Origin: an uncultured Ruminococcus sp.
GTDB lineage: Bacteria > Bacillota > Clostridia > Lachnospirales > Lachnospiraceae
Direction of reading: 5' to 3'
Assembly: GCA_900553885.1 (NCBI GenBank)
Contig: USFD01000023.1
Span: 1-39,245, forward strand
Length of the DNA stretch: 39,245 nt
Each line of letters starts with the position of its first letter. The stretch's first letter is position 1. Both the position numbers and the translations under genes were made by a program. Of the stretch, positions 7,609 through 14,806 are shown piece after piece. Under the pieces are notes generated by a model. The model saw nothing but the letters and a program-made list of their open reading frames with translations. It did no database searches and was not told where the DNA came from.

Positions 7609-8229
7609 TCAGTCAAATAATGTTTTCCAGTTTTCGGCGGCATACGCTTCAAAACACATCTCAATCTGTTCTTTATTATTCTTTTCCTCTGCCAGTTCCG
7701 GAAGTTCATCAACGCTGAAATAGCGGCTTTCTGTCGTCTCTATATTCTCCGCAAACCTGCCGCCTTTCACGGAACACAGAAAAAATATCTTGCACACTTT
7801 ATAGGCGTAAACCGGCCGGTTGTGTTTTTCTCTGTCCTGCACGGCAATTATCAGTTCAGGCGATACGTCCAGTCCTGCTTCTTCTTTTACTTCTTTTATT
7901 ACATTTTCCGTAACGGATATATCCACATCCGCCCAGCCGCCGGGAAGCGACCATCTGCCGTCCTTTTCCTTAACCAGAAGTATTTTTTTATCCTTAAAAA
8001 CTGCGGCTCTGGTATCAATCTTCGGGGTCTGATATCCGATTTCACTGCAGAACAGATCTCTGACTTTTTCAATCGGAATCTTTGATTTATAAGCGATCAT
8101 TTCCGCCGCAATCGACCGGATCCTTTCATACCGTTCCTTATCAAATTCATCTTTGCAGTAGTAGAGTCCCGCCTGTGCGATACTCTGCAGTTCCACAGCC
8201 CATTCAAGCCACTTTTCATTCTTATTCAT
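7609..8229 (-). CDS. NUDIX hydrolase with N-terminal helical domain
   Basis: The 206-residue protein has an N-terminal helical domain (about residues 1-65, of the kind found before Clostridial ADP-ribose-type NUDIX enzymes) and a NUDIX domain from about residue 70. The NUDIX box runs from about residue 97 to 120 (LPGGWADVDISVTENV, then IKEVKEEAGLD). The core E-E-x-G metal ligands are present; the first Glu of the classical box is not at its standard place, which I believe is usual in this subfamily. It probably hydrolyses a nucleoside diphosphate derivative. ATG at 8229 has AGGAG 7 nt upstream, so two extra N-terminal codons are excluded. Confidence 0.82.
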   Translation of the reverse strand: MNKNEKWLEWAVELQSIAQAGLYYCKDEFDKERYERIRSIAAEMIAYKSKIPIEKVRDLFCSEIGYQTPKIDTRAAVFKDKKILLVKEKDGRWSLPGGWADVDISVTENVIKEVKEEAGLDVSPELIIAVQDREKHNRPVYAYKVCKIFFLCSVKGGRFAENIETTESRYFSVDELPELAEEKNNKEQIEMCFEAYAAENWKTLFD

Positions 8230-8365
8230 ATACATTCTCCTGTATAATTAACTAATATCCGACACAATAAAATCTCTTCCTTCAATAAGGATGCAATCCA
8301 GTTTTTCTTAATATATAGTGTCTATTTCAGTTTTCTGCGGTCAGCTATATTCATCTATCCCCCGT

Positions 8366-8485
8366 TTATAAACAGCTCCATAGATAAATTCCATGAATAA
8401 ACGCCATAATAAACGGCCCCACCGTTCTCATTCGCTTTTTTATATATATGCCGACAATTCCATCTGCCAGCTGAACGATCAGCAT
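8366..8485 (-). pseudogene. C-terminal remnant of a small membrane protein
   Basis: Within the 323-base gap between the NUDIX and DUF1349 genes a 39-codon frame reads LIVQLADGIVGIYIKKRM, RTVGPFIMAFIHGIYLW and ends at TAA. The two hydrophobic stretches look like the last transmembrane helices of a small membrane protein. A stop lies four codons upstream, and no ribosome binding site precedes the ATG. The remaining gap has no other visible gene. Confidence 0.35.
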
Positions 8486-8552
8486 TGCCAATTAATCCAA
8501 TTTTTACGCTCCTTAAATATTGCAAAATAACTCTTCTCTATTTTTCTCGGAC

Positions 8553-9155
8553 TCACTCATCCGGCTGCTGTCCGTCATGGGACTTCCACTGGCACTCTGT
8601 CAGCTGCATATGAGAAAACACTGCCCTGAAGGAGGAGTCCTCCGGCGAACAGGCATAGATGCCGAACCGGATCTTTTCCTTGCCTTTGTGCATATGGCAG
8701 ATGCGCATCTGCTGAAAATGGACCCCGTCCTCAGAGCACTCTATACAGTAATCATCTTCTCTGCGGCTGAAACGATACCACATGGACTTCACATCAGCGC
8801 CTATGACTGTAGTTGCCCAGTCAGAATATCCTCCGTTTGTAACCACGCTTCCCAGATGCTGATACTTTTCATTTTCATACTCAATAGAACCTTTCAGCCA
8901 GTTCTCACTGTCCAGATACATCACGATACCGCACTGGTCAAACCGATGATGGCTCTCCGCGAAATCAGTTTTTACTATAAAGCTGAAATATTTTTCAGCT
9001 GTCTCCATCTGAAAGGCAGGCGCGTTGTCGTTCCTGAAATGATAATAAGTTCGCTGCCACAGATCTGTATGCGGCTTTGTGATTATCTCCACTGTATCGT
9101 CTGTTACCGTGTAACTCTCCGGTTCTCTTGTCCATCTGAACTTACTGAAGTCCAT
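8553..9155 (-). CDS. DUF1349 family protein (concanavalin-like fold)
   Basis: The 200-residue protein matches the DUF1349 family: DLWQRTYYHF near the N-terminus, DQCGIVMYLDSENWLKGSIE and the strand-rich second half ending in FSHMQLTECQW. The fold is a beta-sandwich related to concanavalin-type lectins and glucanases. The biochemical role is unknown. ATG at 9155, with GGAGG 6 nt upstream. It has no signal peptide, so it should be cytoplasmic. Confidence 0.8.
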   Translation of the reverse strand: MDFSKFRWTREPESYTVTDDTVEIITKPHTDLWQRTYYHFRNDNAPAFQMETAEKYFSFIVKTDFAESHHRFDQCGIVMYLDSENWLKGSIEYENEKYQHLGSVVTNGGYSDWATTVIGADVKSMWYRFSRREDDYCIECSEDGVHFQQMRICHMHKGKEKIRFGIYACSPEDSSFRAVFSHMQLTECQWKSHDGQQPDE

Positions 9156-9321
9156 ATGCTTCCTCCTTTATCCATACACCCGGTTCACTTTCCGTATTAT
9201 TCTTATGCCTGACAGATCAGCCTGGCGTATTTTCTTTCTGAATCCTCAACTGCCCTTATTGTACCAAAAACAGATCTGAAAAGCTATATTCTTTCCCCTG
9301 CTCTGGCAATACGTATCTTAC

Positions 9322-9361
9322 ATGAAAAAGCGGAAACCGTCTCCGGTCCCCGTCTTTTCAT
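9322..9361 (-). terminator. Hairpin downstream of the GPP34 gene
   Basis: ATGAAAAAGCGGAAACCG and CGGTCCCCGTCTTTTCAT pair over 18 positions with four mismatches around a 4-nt loop. It begins 33 bases beyond the GPP34 stop on the minus strand and ends about 170 bases before the DUF1349 start, the expected place for a transcription terminator. The A/T-rich stem ends would serve both directions. Confidence 0.5.
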
Positions 9362-9394
9362 AAACAGCTTATTCTGTTTTTGCGCTCCGTGCAG

Positions 9395-10054
9395 TCAGTT
9401 TGATGTAATACTTGTAAGAAAAACATATGTTGCCATATCTTCCATATAAGTAATATAACCGATCATTTCCGCGAGTTTCTCATTCCGAGGGTTCTGCTTT
9501 AACTCCTTCATCTGCTTTTTCAATTTGCGTTTCTCGTCTTTCGAAAAGAACGGATTCAGATTCCTGGACTCCTGTAAAATACACAGGAGCGCCATATCCT
9601 GAGAAGTCATCTCTTCTTCCTCTGTAATTACGGCTTTCAGAGTCCCGATCAGTTCCTCTTTATATTTCTTTTCCGGGATATATACCTGCTTCGGTCGGAA
9701 CAGTCCTCCCTCTTCCGCTTTCGCAAGCCCGGCTTCCTGCAGGGATCTGCCTATCAGTTCCATAAGCTGTCTGCATCTGCTGCCCGAATGCCAGTCTGTC
9801 ATTATTCTGTTTGCGTAGCGATGCTTTTCTCTCAGATATATGTACAGCGGGCGAAGATACTCAAGTTCAGCGGGAAGGTCTTTCACCACCACAGTTTTCT
9901 TCTTTTCTTCCTCAATCACTCCTGCTGCAAGAAGCTCCATAAATGCCGCCGCTGCAAGCCCTGCCCCGGCTTCCTCTCTGTTCATCGCCGGCAGCATACC
10001 GTATTTATCCGTCACTAATATGTAGTATTCCTGTGCGATTGATTTTCTGTTCAT
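9395..10054 (-). CDS. GPP34 (GOLPH3-like) domain protein
   Basis: The 219-residue, mostly helical protein resembles the GPP34 family: GAGLAAAAFMELLAAGVIEE in the N-terminal third, then MELIGRSLQEAGLAKAEE and an acidic-basic C-terminal half with KKQMKEL. In eukaryotes GOLPH3 binds phosphoinositide at the Golgi; bacterial members are uncharacterised. Start ATG at 10054 with GGAGG upstream. Assignment is by pattern only and moderate. Confidence 0.6.
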   Translation of the reverse strand: MNRKSIAQEYYILVTDKYGMLPAMNREEAGAGLAAAAFMELLAAGVIEEEKKKTVVVKDLPAELEYLRPLYIYLREKHRYANRIMTDWHSGSRCRQLMELIGRSLQEAGLAKAEEGGLFRPKQVYIPEKKYKEELIGTLKAVITEEEEMTSQDMALLCILQESRNLNPFFSKDEKRKLKKQMKELKQNPRNEKLAEMIGYITYMEDMATYVFLTSITSN

Positions 10055-10118
10055 AATCTATTCCTCCGAAATTTTTCCGCTTTTGCACTCGTATATTGTA
10101 AGTCCGGATATATATTCT

Positions 10119-10655
10119 CTAAGATGGCTTTACACCCAGAATCCAGAGAAAGAATAAAGATACTGCCAGAGCAATCACTCCTGCCCCGATTGCCAGAAAT
10201 ACTTTCTGATGCAGTCTTTTCCCTTTCTCTCTGTCTTTTTCAATCTCACTGAGGCTTTTCCCTTCCAGAAAGGCCTGAATTTCACGGAATGTCTGCGTGT
10301 CAAACTTCCGTTTTTCTTTTTCAACCCGGTAAGCCACGAAAATCCCCGCCTCCAGGATTATGATCCAGATCACCATTCCCACATAGGATAAAAAATGCAC
10401 CAGCGGAACAGGGGTGATAAGGATCGCCAGAAACAGCACGGTAAATACGATACTCAGACGTTCAAACTCTTTCCTGCCGTCACTGCCGTTGATCTGCTCT
10501 GTCATCTTCTCCACATCTCCTTTGATTAATTGATCCAAGGAGACTTCAAAAACCTGACTGAGCAAAACAAGACTGTTGACGTCCGGATAACTTTTATCAT
10601 TTTCCCAGTTTGAAATTGTCTGTCTTGAAACAAAAATCTTTTCCGCCCTGGTCAG
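10119..10655 (-). pseudogene. XRE-family membrane-linked regulator lacking its N-terminus
   Basis: The frame reads LTRAEKIFVSRQTISNWEND and continues KSYPDVNSLVLLSQVFEVSL, the second half of a Cro/C1 helix-turn-helix, then two membrane segments (LSIVFTVLFLAILITPVPLV and IWIIILEAGIFVAY) and a third near the C-terminus. The first about 20 residues of the DNA-binding domain and the start codon are absent; a stop lies just before the fragment. Upstream it merges with the 3' end of a HAD gene. The only start-like codon is an internal TTG at 10565, so a functional product is unlikely. Confidence 0.7.
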
Positions 10656-11190
10656 AGATGATATCTACTCCATTATCACACCATCTGGCAAATCTGCATC
10701 CGTCAGGAATATACTTCTCAAATCCGGTTTCTTCCTGACGTGTCAGAAAAGCAGTTGCCTGATAAATCTTACCGTTTTCATATGTACTGATTTCCGGCAC
10801 AGGGGTAGATATACTGCGCTGGGCCTTACGCACGGTATCATCCACATAATTAATATAAATCCTGTCTGCCTCAACCAGCGCCAGCGGATATCGTTTCTCG
10901 CGAAAGAAAACTGTTAAATTACGTGCCACACTCTCATTAAAAGGCGTTCCAAATATAACATCTCCCGAATTGTTCAGACATAATTGTCCATTTAAGGTAA
11001 CGTACCCGTCGAATCGTATATCATGAACGGGAAGCCTGGACAGTTCAGTAGAATGTCTTCCTGTCGCCATAAAAATCCTGATTCCTTTGTCCCGCAATTT
11101 TCTGAGCGCCTGCACTGTATCCTGAGGAATGCACCTGGTGGTATGAGAGAGCAGCGTGCCGTCTAAATCAAAAAATATCGCTTTTATCAT
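10597..11190 (-). pseudogene. Cof-type HAD phosphatase truncated at its C-terminus
   Basis: The frame starts with MIKAIFFDLDGTLLSHTTRC, motif I with both catalytic Asp residues, has motif II (IFMATGRHS) and the cap domain, and runs to GVDIISDQGGK. In intact Cof-type enzymes this Lys is followed by about 75 residues with the motif IV Asp pair (GDGxND). Here the frame instead enters the downstream XRE gene in the wrong frame and stops at 10597 after KDFCFKTDNFKLGK. The product lacks the metal-binding acidic pair, so it is probably inactive. Confidence 0.75.
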
Positions 11191-11197
11191 AAATGTT

Positions 11198-11731
11198 CTA
11201 TTCCCTCCTGATATAAACCAGTTCTGTTATCCCGCTATATGTCCTCGTATATTTCAGCTGAAGCTGTATTTCTGTTTCTCTTTTCCCGAACAGCGGGATA
11301 CCGTCTCCCAGAATCGCCGGTATGACAGAAATATAATATTCGTCAATCAGATTTCCCTTAATCAGCGGCTGAATGATGCCTGCTCCTCCACAGATCCAGA
11401 TATTCTTTCCCTGCATTTTTCTCAGCCTCATAATCAGTTCACAGGGATCTTCCCTGACAAATCTGATCTTCTCTGCCGGCTTCTCGTTTCTATGGGTTAT
11501 AATGTAGCTTGTCAGATTTTCATAAGGCCATTTCCCAGGCGAAAGTTCCGTTATGACCTGTGCATAGGTATTCCACCCCATTACAACAGTGTCGATGTCT
11601 TTTACGAATTCTGAATAGGTATCTACATTCTCTTCATCCGTGCCCTGGCCTGTCAGCCAGTCCACACTTCCGTTTTTGTCAGCGATATAGCCGTCAAGGC
11701 TCATGGCAATATATAAAATAGTTTTTCTCAT
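11198..11731 (-). CDS. Dihydrofolate reductase-family protein (RibD C-terminal type)
   Basis: The 177-residue protein has the RibD_C/DHFR-like fold: MRKTILYIAMSLDGYIADKN at the start, TVVMGWNTYAQVI in the NADPH region, IWICGGAGIIQPLI as the glycine-rich loop, and ISVIPAILGDGIPLF near the end. It is probably an NAD(P)H-dependent reductase, but true folate or riboflavin use is not shown. Its ATG overlaps the stop of a truncated GNAT gene upstream, which supplies an atypically distant AAAGGA. Confidence 0.82.
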   Translation of the reverse strand: MRKTILYIAMSLDGYIADKNGSVDWLTGQGTDEENVDTYSEFVKDIDTVVMGWNTYAQVITELSPGKWPYENLTSYIITHRNEKPAEKIRFVREDPCELIMRLRKMQGKNIWICGGAGIIQPLIKGNLIDEYYISVIPAILGDGIPLFGKRETEIQLQLKYTRTYSGITELVYIRRE

Positions 11732-11949
11732 GTTTTATTCTTTTCCTTTATGAATGTGCATGCAGCACTCTCCAAAGACTCTTCCATACTTTTCCTGTAT
11801 TCATCTGCCGGAACCCGCCATTTATCCTGAAACCAGACCGCGGCATTTTCTATTAATTCTGGCCGATTCTTTATATTTATAATCTTATAATTTCCCATTT
11901 CAATGTTTTCCTGCCTGAAATCATAAGCCGGCGTAATTTTATTGTCCAT
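11728..11949 (-). pseudogene. GNAT acetyltransferase fragment (N-terminal part only)
   Basis: The 73-codon frame contains RPELIENAAVWFQDKWRVPA and DEYRKSMEESLESAA, which resembles the N-terminus of a known GNAT subfamily that normally continues with a VPQWY-like segment and the acetyl-CoA domain. Here it goes directly into the bases in front of the DHFR-like gene (CTFIKEKNKT, stop overlapping the next ATG). The whole catalytic domain is missing. AGGA 8 nt before the ATG at 11949 suggests it was once normally translated. Confidence 0.6.
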
Positions 11950-12439
11950 CTTCTATTTCCTTTTCCACTCCTGTATTTTCGGGCAGTTCCATTTCATGCT
12001 CCATTTTTACAAAACCGTATTTTTCATATAACGGCCGCCCCATGGCTGTTGCCTCAAGCGAAATGGCTGTAATATTCCTCTCACGGCATTCTTTTACAAG
12101 CATATCAAGCACTTTGAAAGCGATCCCTTTTCTTCTGTAATCAGGATGTGTATACATATTCATAATATATGCCTTATTTCCGCTTGGATTATGCCACGTA
12201 GGCATAACCTGAAAAAAGCTCACTCCTCCAGCACCTACGACAGTATTCCTGTCATACACCAGATATGCAGTATGAGTATTACTGTTAAGAGCTCTTTCAT
12301 AATATGTATATGATTTTTCTCTTACTTCGCTCATATCCTCGTCAGCCGTCAACTGGTTTGCAGCTCTTAACACGTCTATTCTTGTTTCCGTCAGTATATC
12401 TATATCTCTTAGCTCTGCCTTTTTATATATTAATTCCAT
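11939..12439 (-). CDS. GNAT family N-acetyltransferase
   Basis: The 166-residue enzyme begins with MELIYKKAELRDIDILTETR, has VVGAGGVSFFQVMP, then AYIMNMYTHPDYRRKGIAFK with the R-x-x-G-x-A acetyl-CoA loop, and ends with AISLEATAMGRPLYEKYGFV. This is a complete GNAT domain. The ATG at 12439 fits the family N-terminus; a GTG five codons upstream is an alternative with no proper spacing. Its stop overlaps the start of the GNAT fragment downstream. Substrate unknown. Confidence 0.82.
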   Translation of the reverse strand: MELIYKKAELRDIDILTETRIDVLRAANQLTADEDMSEVREKSYTYYERALNSNTHTAYLVYDRNTVVGAGGVSFFQVMPTWHNPSGNKAYIMNMYTHPDYRRKGIAFKVLDMLVKECRERNITAISLEATAMGRPLYEKYGFVKMEHEMELPENTGVEKEIEDGQ

Positions 12440-12496
12440 TATTTTCCAGAACACCCTTTCTTTGGTTACATCCCTTTTCTCTGCAGATATATAATC

Positions 12497-12525
12497 TTGA
12501 ATCTCTTCTCCGAATATGCTATATT
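12497..12525 (+). promoter_or_regulatory. Promoter of the antitoxin RNA
   Basis: TTGAAT (12497-12502), 17 bases, then TATATT (12520-12525) preceded by TGC, an extended -10 element. No open frame begins downstream on the plus strand before the terminator at 12587-12628, so this promoter should make a short untranslated RNA. Confidence 0.65.
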
Positions 12526-12531
12526 CTTAAT

Positions 12532-12628
12532 AGAAAAGGAGCAGCCGCCCACAAGGGGTTGACCTCTTAAGCAGAATAATAAGATTACCACCCGGCTACT
12601 TGGTCAAAGTTTTGAGGGTGGTTTTCTT
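12532..12628 (+). ncRNA. Probable antitoxin RNA of a type I toxin-antitoxin locus
   Basis: From the promoter at 12497-12525 a transcript of about 100 nt would start near 12532 and end at the hairpin ACCACCC (12587-12593) / GGGTGGT (12616-12622) followed by TTTCTT. It carries CAGCCGCCC (12542-12550), an imperfect direct repeat of the toxin-leader region on the same strand (12769-12777), so it can pair with the toxin mRNA leader. It also has UGACCUCU (12560-12567), which can pair with the toxin Shine-Dalgarno GGAGGU. The end overlaps the 3' region of the convergent toxin mRNA. This layout matches the par/Fst type of toxin-antitoxin locus; its activity is inferred. Confidence 0.6.
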
Positions 12629-12640
12629 ATGCTTAATGGA

Positions 12641-12733
12641 TTACTTCAAACTCGCAAATACGAATGTCAGCAATGCCAGTATGAACATACCAAAGGCCAT
12701 CAGGTCTTTAAAATCAAATGGTTTCTTGTCCAT
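12641..12733 (-). CDS. Putative holin-like small membrane toxin (type I)
   Basis: The 30-codon gene encodes a peptide with a short charged N-terminus (MDKKPFDFKD), one hydrophobic helix (LMAFGMFILALLTFVFA) and a basic end (SLK). This is the pattern of the putative holin-like toxin family of Firmicutes. GGAGGT lies 7 nt before the ATG. The gene lies in a 353-base gap between a GNAT gene and a nucleoside phosphorylase and is too short for usual gene callers. The opposite strand encodes the RNA partner. Expression would damage the membrane if not repressed; this is knowledge of the family, not shown here. Confidence 0.75.
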   Translation of the reverse strand: MDKKPFDFKDLMAFGMFILALLTFVFASLK

Positions 12734-12740
12734 CAGCATC

Positions 12741-12768
12741 ACCTCCCATTCTATGTAAGAATAGAGGT
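12741..12768 (-). promoter_or_regulatory. Hairpin that hides the toxin ribosome binding site
   Basis: In the toxin mRNA the leader ACCTC-T-ATTCT pairs with AGAAT-GG-GAGGT, which contains the Shine-Dalgarno. The 5-base loop is TACAT. The same kind of leader helix limits translation of Fst toxins until processing or pairing changes. Confidence 0.6.
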
Positions 12769-12801
12769 CAGCCACCCTGCAACACGGTTGCTCCGTAATT
12801 C

Positions 12802-12831
12802 ATTCTATCATAATACGCTTTGCGTATTCAA
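12802..12831 (-). promoter_or_regulatory. Toxin promoter
   Basis: On the minus strand TTGAAT (12826-12831) and TAGAAT (12802-12807) are 18 bases apart, about 70 bases before the toxin start. The -35 and the spacer lie inside the last codons of the nucleoside phosphorylase gene. AATACGC-AA-AGCGTATT, a palindrome, covers the spacer. Confidence 0.55.
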
Positions 12832-13608
12832 GTTCTTTTTCATGGCTATTCCGCACTCAAATGCCAGCGCCATATATTTTTCCGCCCCGTCCAGTCCATA
12901 CTGCATCAGATCTCTGATCTCCCATGTGCTGTCACCAAGATTATCCGCGCCGTACAGAAACTGAATAAAAGGAACCTTCCTGTACTGCGAAACTGCCAGC
13001 ATAGATGCGCATTCCATCTCGACTGCAAGGCATCCCTGTTCTTTCCTCTCCCGTATCATCGGCAGAGTTTCTCTGTAAATGCCGTCCGACGTCCATGTCT
13101 TTCCTTTTACATAAGGGTATTCTAAGTCCTGCAGGACACGCTCCAGCACATTCACGCAGCGCTCGTCTGCTTCTATCTCCGGTGACGGAGCAACGTAATG
13201 ATAGCTTGTTCCCTCATCACGTACCGCCGAAACAGGGATAATGATCTTTCCCTTCACTTTTTCATCATCCAGCACACCGCAGGACCCGAACAGGACAAAC
13301 TGCTCCGCTCCCATTGCCACAACTTCCTCAAAGCCGACGACACAGGCAGGCGCGCCTACTCTCGACTGGAAAAAAGCGATCTCCGTATTCTTATAGCGGA
13401 TCTTATAGACCGGCATTGCTCCATTTGCGGTATATAGTTCCGCGATCTGCTCTACATGTTCCATGGAAGCAAATTTCCGGATAATATTATCGGAAAATGT
13501 GGATACGCAGATCTTCGGAAAATCTTTTATCTTCTCTGTCGTATCCGTCGGATTGATCAGTGCCGGGGCAGACAGATCTGCCCTTTGAAATATAGTCTCC
13601 ACAGCCAT
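12808..13608 (-). CDS. Nucleoside phosphorylase
   Basis: The 266-residue enzyme belongs to the purine/uridine phosphorylase superfamily (PNP_UDP_1). Seen are VLFGSCGVLDDEKVKGKIII in the phosphate and base-binding region and the ribose-binding motif CLAVEMECASMLAV with the two Glu residues. The C-terminal half has FLYGADNLGDSTWE. It cleaves a nucleoside with phosphate; uridine- or purine-type specificity is not decided. The start ATG at 13608 has GGAG 6 nt upstream that overlaps the stop of the GNAT gene at 13612, so the two are coupled. The toxin promoter begins within its 3' end. Confidence 0.85.
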   Translation of the reverse strand: MAVETIFQRADLSAPALINPTDTTEKIKDFPKICVSTFSDNIIRKFASMEHVEQIAELYTANGAMPVYKIRYKNTEIAFFQSRVGAPACVVGFEEVVAMGAEQFVLFGSCGVLDDEKVKGKIIIPVSAVRDEGTSYHYVAPSPEIEADERCVNVLERVLQDLEYPYVKGKTWTSDGIYRETLPMIRERKEQGCLAVEMECASMLAVSQYRKVPFIQFLYGADNLGDSTWEIRDLMQYGLDGAEKYMALAFECGIAMKKNLNTQSVL

Positions 13609-13611
13609 TGC

Positions 13612-14106
13612 TTACTCCTTTCTCCAGGTAGAGTCCACACCCTTTTTCATCACATAGTTTGTCAGCAATATCCCTTTTTTCTCCACCTGCTGCTCCTGCA
13701 CAACCTGATAGCCTCTTTTTTCAAAAAACGGCTTCGCCGTAACAGACGCATGAGTTGTAAACATCTCCACATCCGCCGCCTGCTCCAGCCTGTCACAAAG
13801 TGCTGACGCAATTCTGCGCCGCTGAAAATCTTTGTGCACATACAGCCGGTCAAGGTACCCTGTACCGTCCATGTCCGCAAAGCCCACAATCTGTTCCGCT
13901 CCATTCCCCGGATCTGACGTCATCACCGCAACCAGTGTCCTGTGCTCCCGGAAGGATCGGTCCCACGCCGCAGTATCTATATTTCCGTCAGCCCACGCAT
14001 CCAGCTGTTCTTCCGTATAATCCGCCGCATTGACAGTGTGTACTGTATTGTAGAAAAGTTCTGCTATCTCTTTTATGTCTTCCCTTCTGTATGCTCTGAT
14101 CTCCAT
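13612..14106 (-). CDS. GNAT family N-acetyltransferase
   Basis: The 164-residue enzyme begins with MEIRAYRREDIKEIAELFYN and has the acetyl-CoA loop in DRLYVHKDFQRRRIASALCD, then THASVTAKPFFEKRGYQVVQ and EQQVEKKGILLTNYVMKK, a common GNAT subfamily in Clostridia. The ATG at 14106 has GGAG 7 nt upstream, so it can be translated alone. The frame is open further upstream and continues without stop from a truncated GNAT at 14107-14436; a fused product of about 274 residues is also possible. Downstream the nucleoside phosphorylase follows directly. Confidence 0.82.
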   Translation of the reverse strand: MEIRAYRREDIKEIAELFYNTVHTVNAADYTEEQLDAWADGNIDTAAWDRSFREHRTLVAVMTSDPGNGAEQIVGFADMDGTGYLDRLYVHKDFQRRRIASALCDRLEQAADVEMFTTHASVTAKPFFEKRGYQVVQEQQVEKKGILLTNYVMKKGVDSTWRKE

Positions 14107-14436
14107 ATCTGTACTCCGATTTTCCTCCGCTTTATTCCATCCCGGTGTTTTCAGCTTAAAGAGCCGCCGCCCCAGTCCTTTTTTATGATACTTTTCCAGA
14201 AGGTACAGAGCTTTCAGTTCACACCGGCCGCTGTCCAGCTTTTTCAGTGCTGCTGTCCCGATCATATCTTCTCCGTCAAAAAGGCACCAGAAATGCTCGA
14301 AATATCCCGTAACATTCCTATACATTTTATGACGGCCGTCCGGCTCAAATTTTCTGTCTGACTGCGGCAGACATATTTCCAGAAACTGAAGCAGTCTGTT
14401 CTGATATTGTGCCTCGTACTTTCGAATCGTAAACAT
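14107..14436 (-). pseudogene. Truncated GNAT fused in frame to the following GNAT gene
   Basis: From the ATG at 14436 (GGAG 6 nt upstream) the frame reads MFTIRKYEAQYQNRLLQFLE, the start of a GNAT domain, and reaches the acetyl-CoA loop in KYHKKGLGRRLF. In intact members the domain continues for about 50 residues with a second helix and the terminal strand. Here it changes at once to KLKTPGWNKAEENRSTD and runs into the next GNAT gene without stop. This looks like a deletion of the 3' part of the first gene. Confidence 0.6.
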
Positions 14437-14535
14437 ATTACTCTCCGTCATTCGTTTTCTCATCCTCAACTTTACAACTGTCTCTGTTCAGCCGTTCCAC
14501 TGCCTTCATTTCATTTTCTTTCTTCACAAGAAATA

Positions 14536-14806
14536 TCACCGCATACATGCTTTCACAAATTTCACGGGCACATTCATCCGTTCTGCGGCCTGCTCCGGTG
14601 TCATTCCACTGTCCAGGAAACGTCTGCAGACAACTTTCATATTTTCTCCGACTTCGATAATATGCCTGTCCGGATCATAAAAGCGCACTACTCTCTGGCC
14701 CCAGGAATGTTCCTTCACCGGATGCACATATTCAACGTCACACTCTTTCAGTCTGTCTGCAAATTTGTCAAAATCATCTTCTTCAAAATATATCTCAAAA
14801 TCATTG
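14536..14806 (-). pseudogene. VOC (glyoxalase-like) gene lacking its N-terminal part
   Basis: The frame reads GNDFEIYFEEDDFDKFADRL, then VEYVHPVKEHSWGQRVVRFY and DPDRHIIEVGENM, the second beta-alpha-beta unit of a VOC superfamily protein with the metal-ligand Glu region, and ends MNVPVKFVKACMR. The first 60 to 70 residues, including the first metal ligand, are absent. At its 5' end it merges with the last codons of the membrane protein gene upstream; no good start codon with ribosome binding site is seen. Confidence 0.65.

Noticed and set aside
10597..11190. HAD frame as an intact gene of 197 residues
   Set aside because: It lacks the last quarter of a Cof-type enzyme, including the essential acidic metal-binding pair, and its end is out-of-frame XRE sequence.
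14438..14523. Short frame (MKAVERLNRDSCKVEDEKT) in the gap before the VOC fragment
   Set aside because: It overlaps the first GNAT gene's start, has only a weak ribosome binding site and no family pattern.
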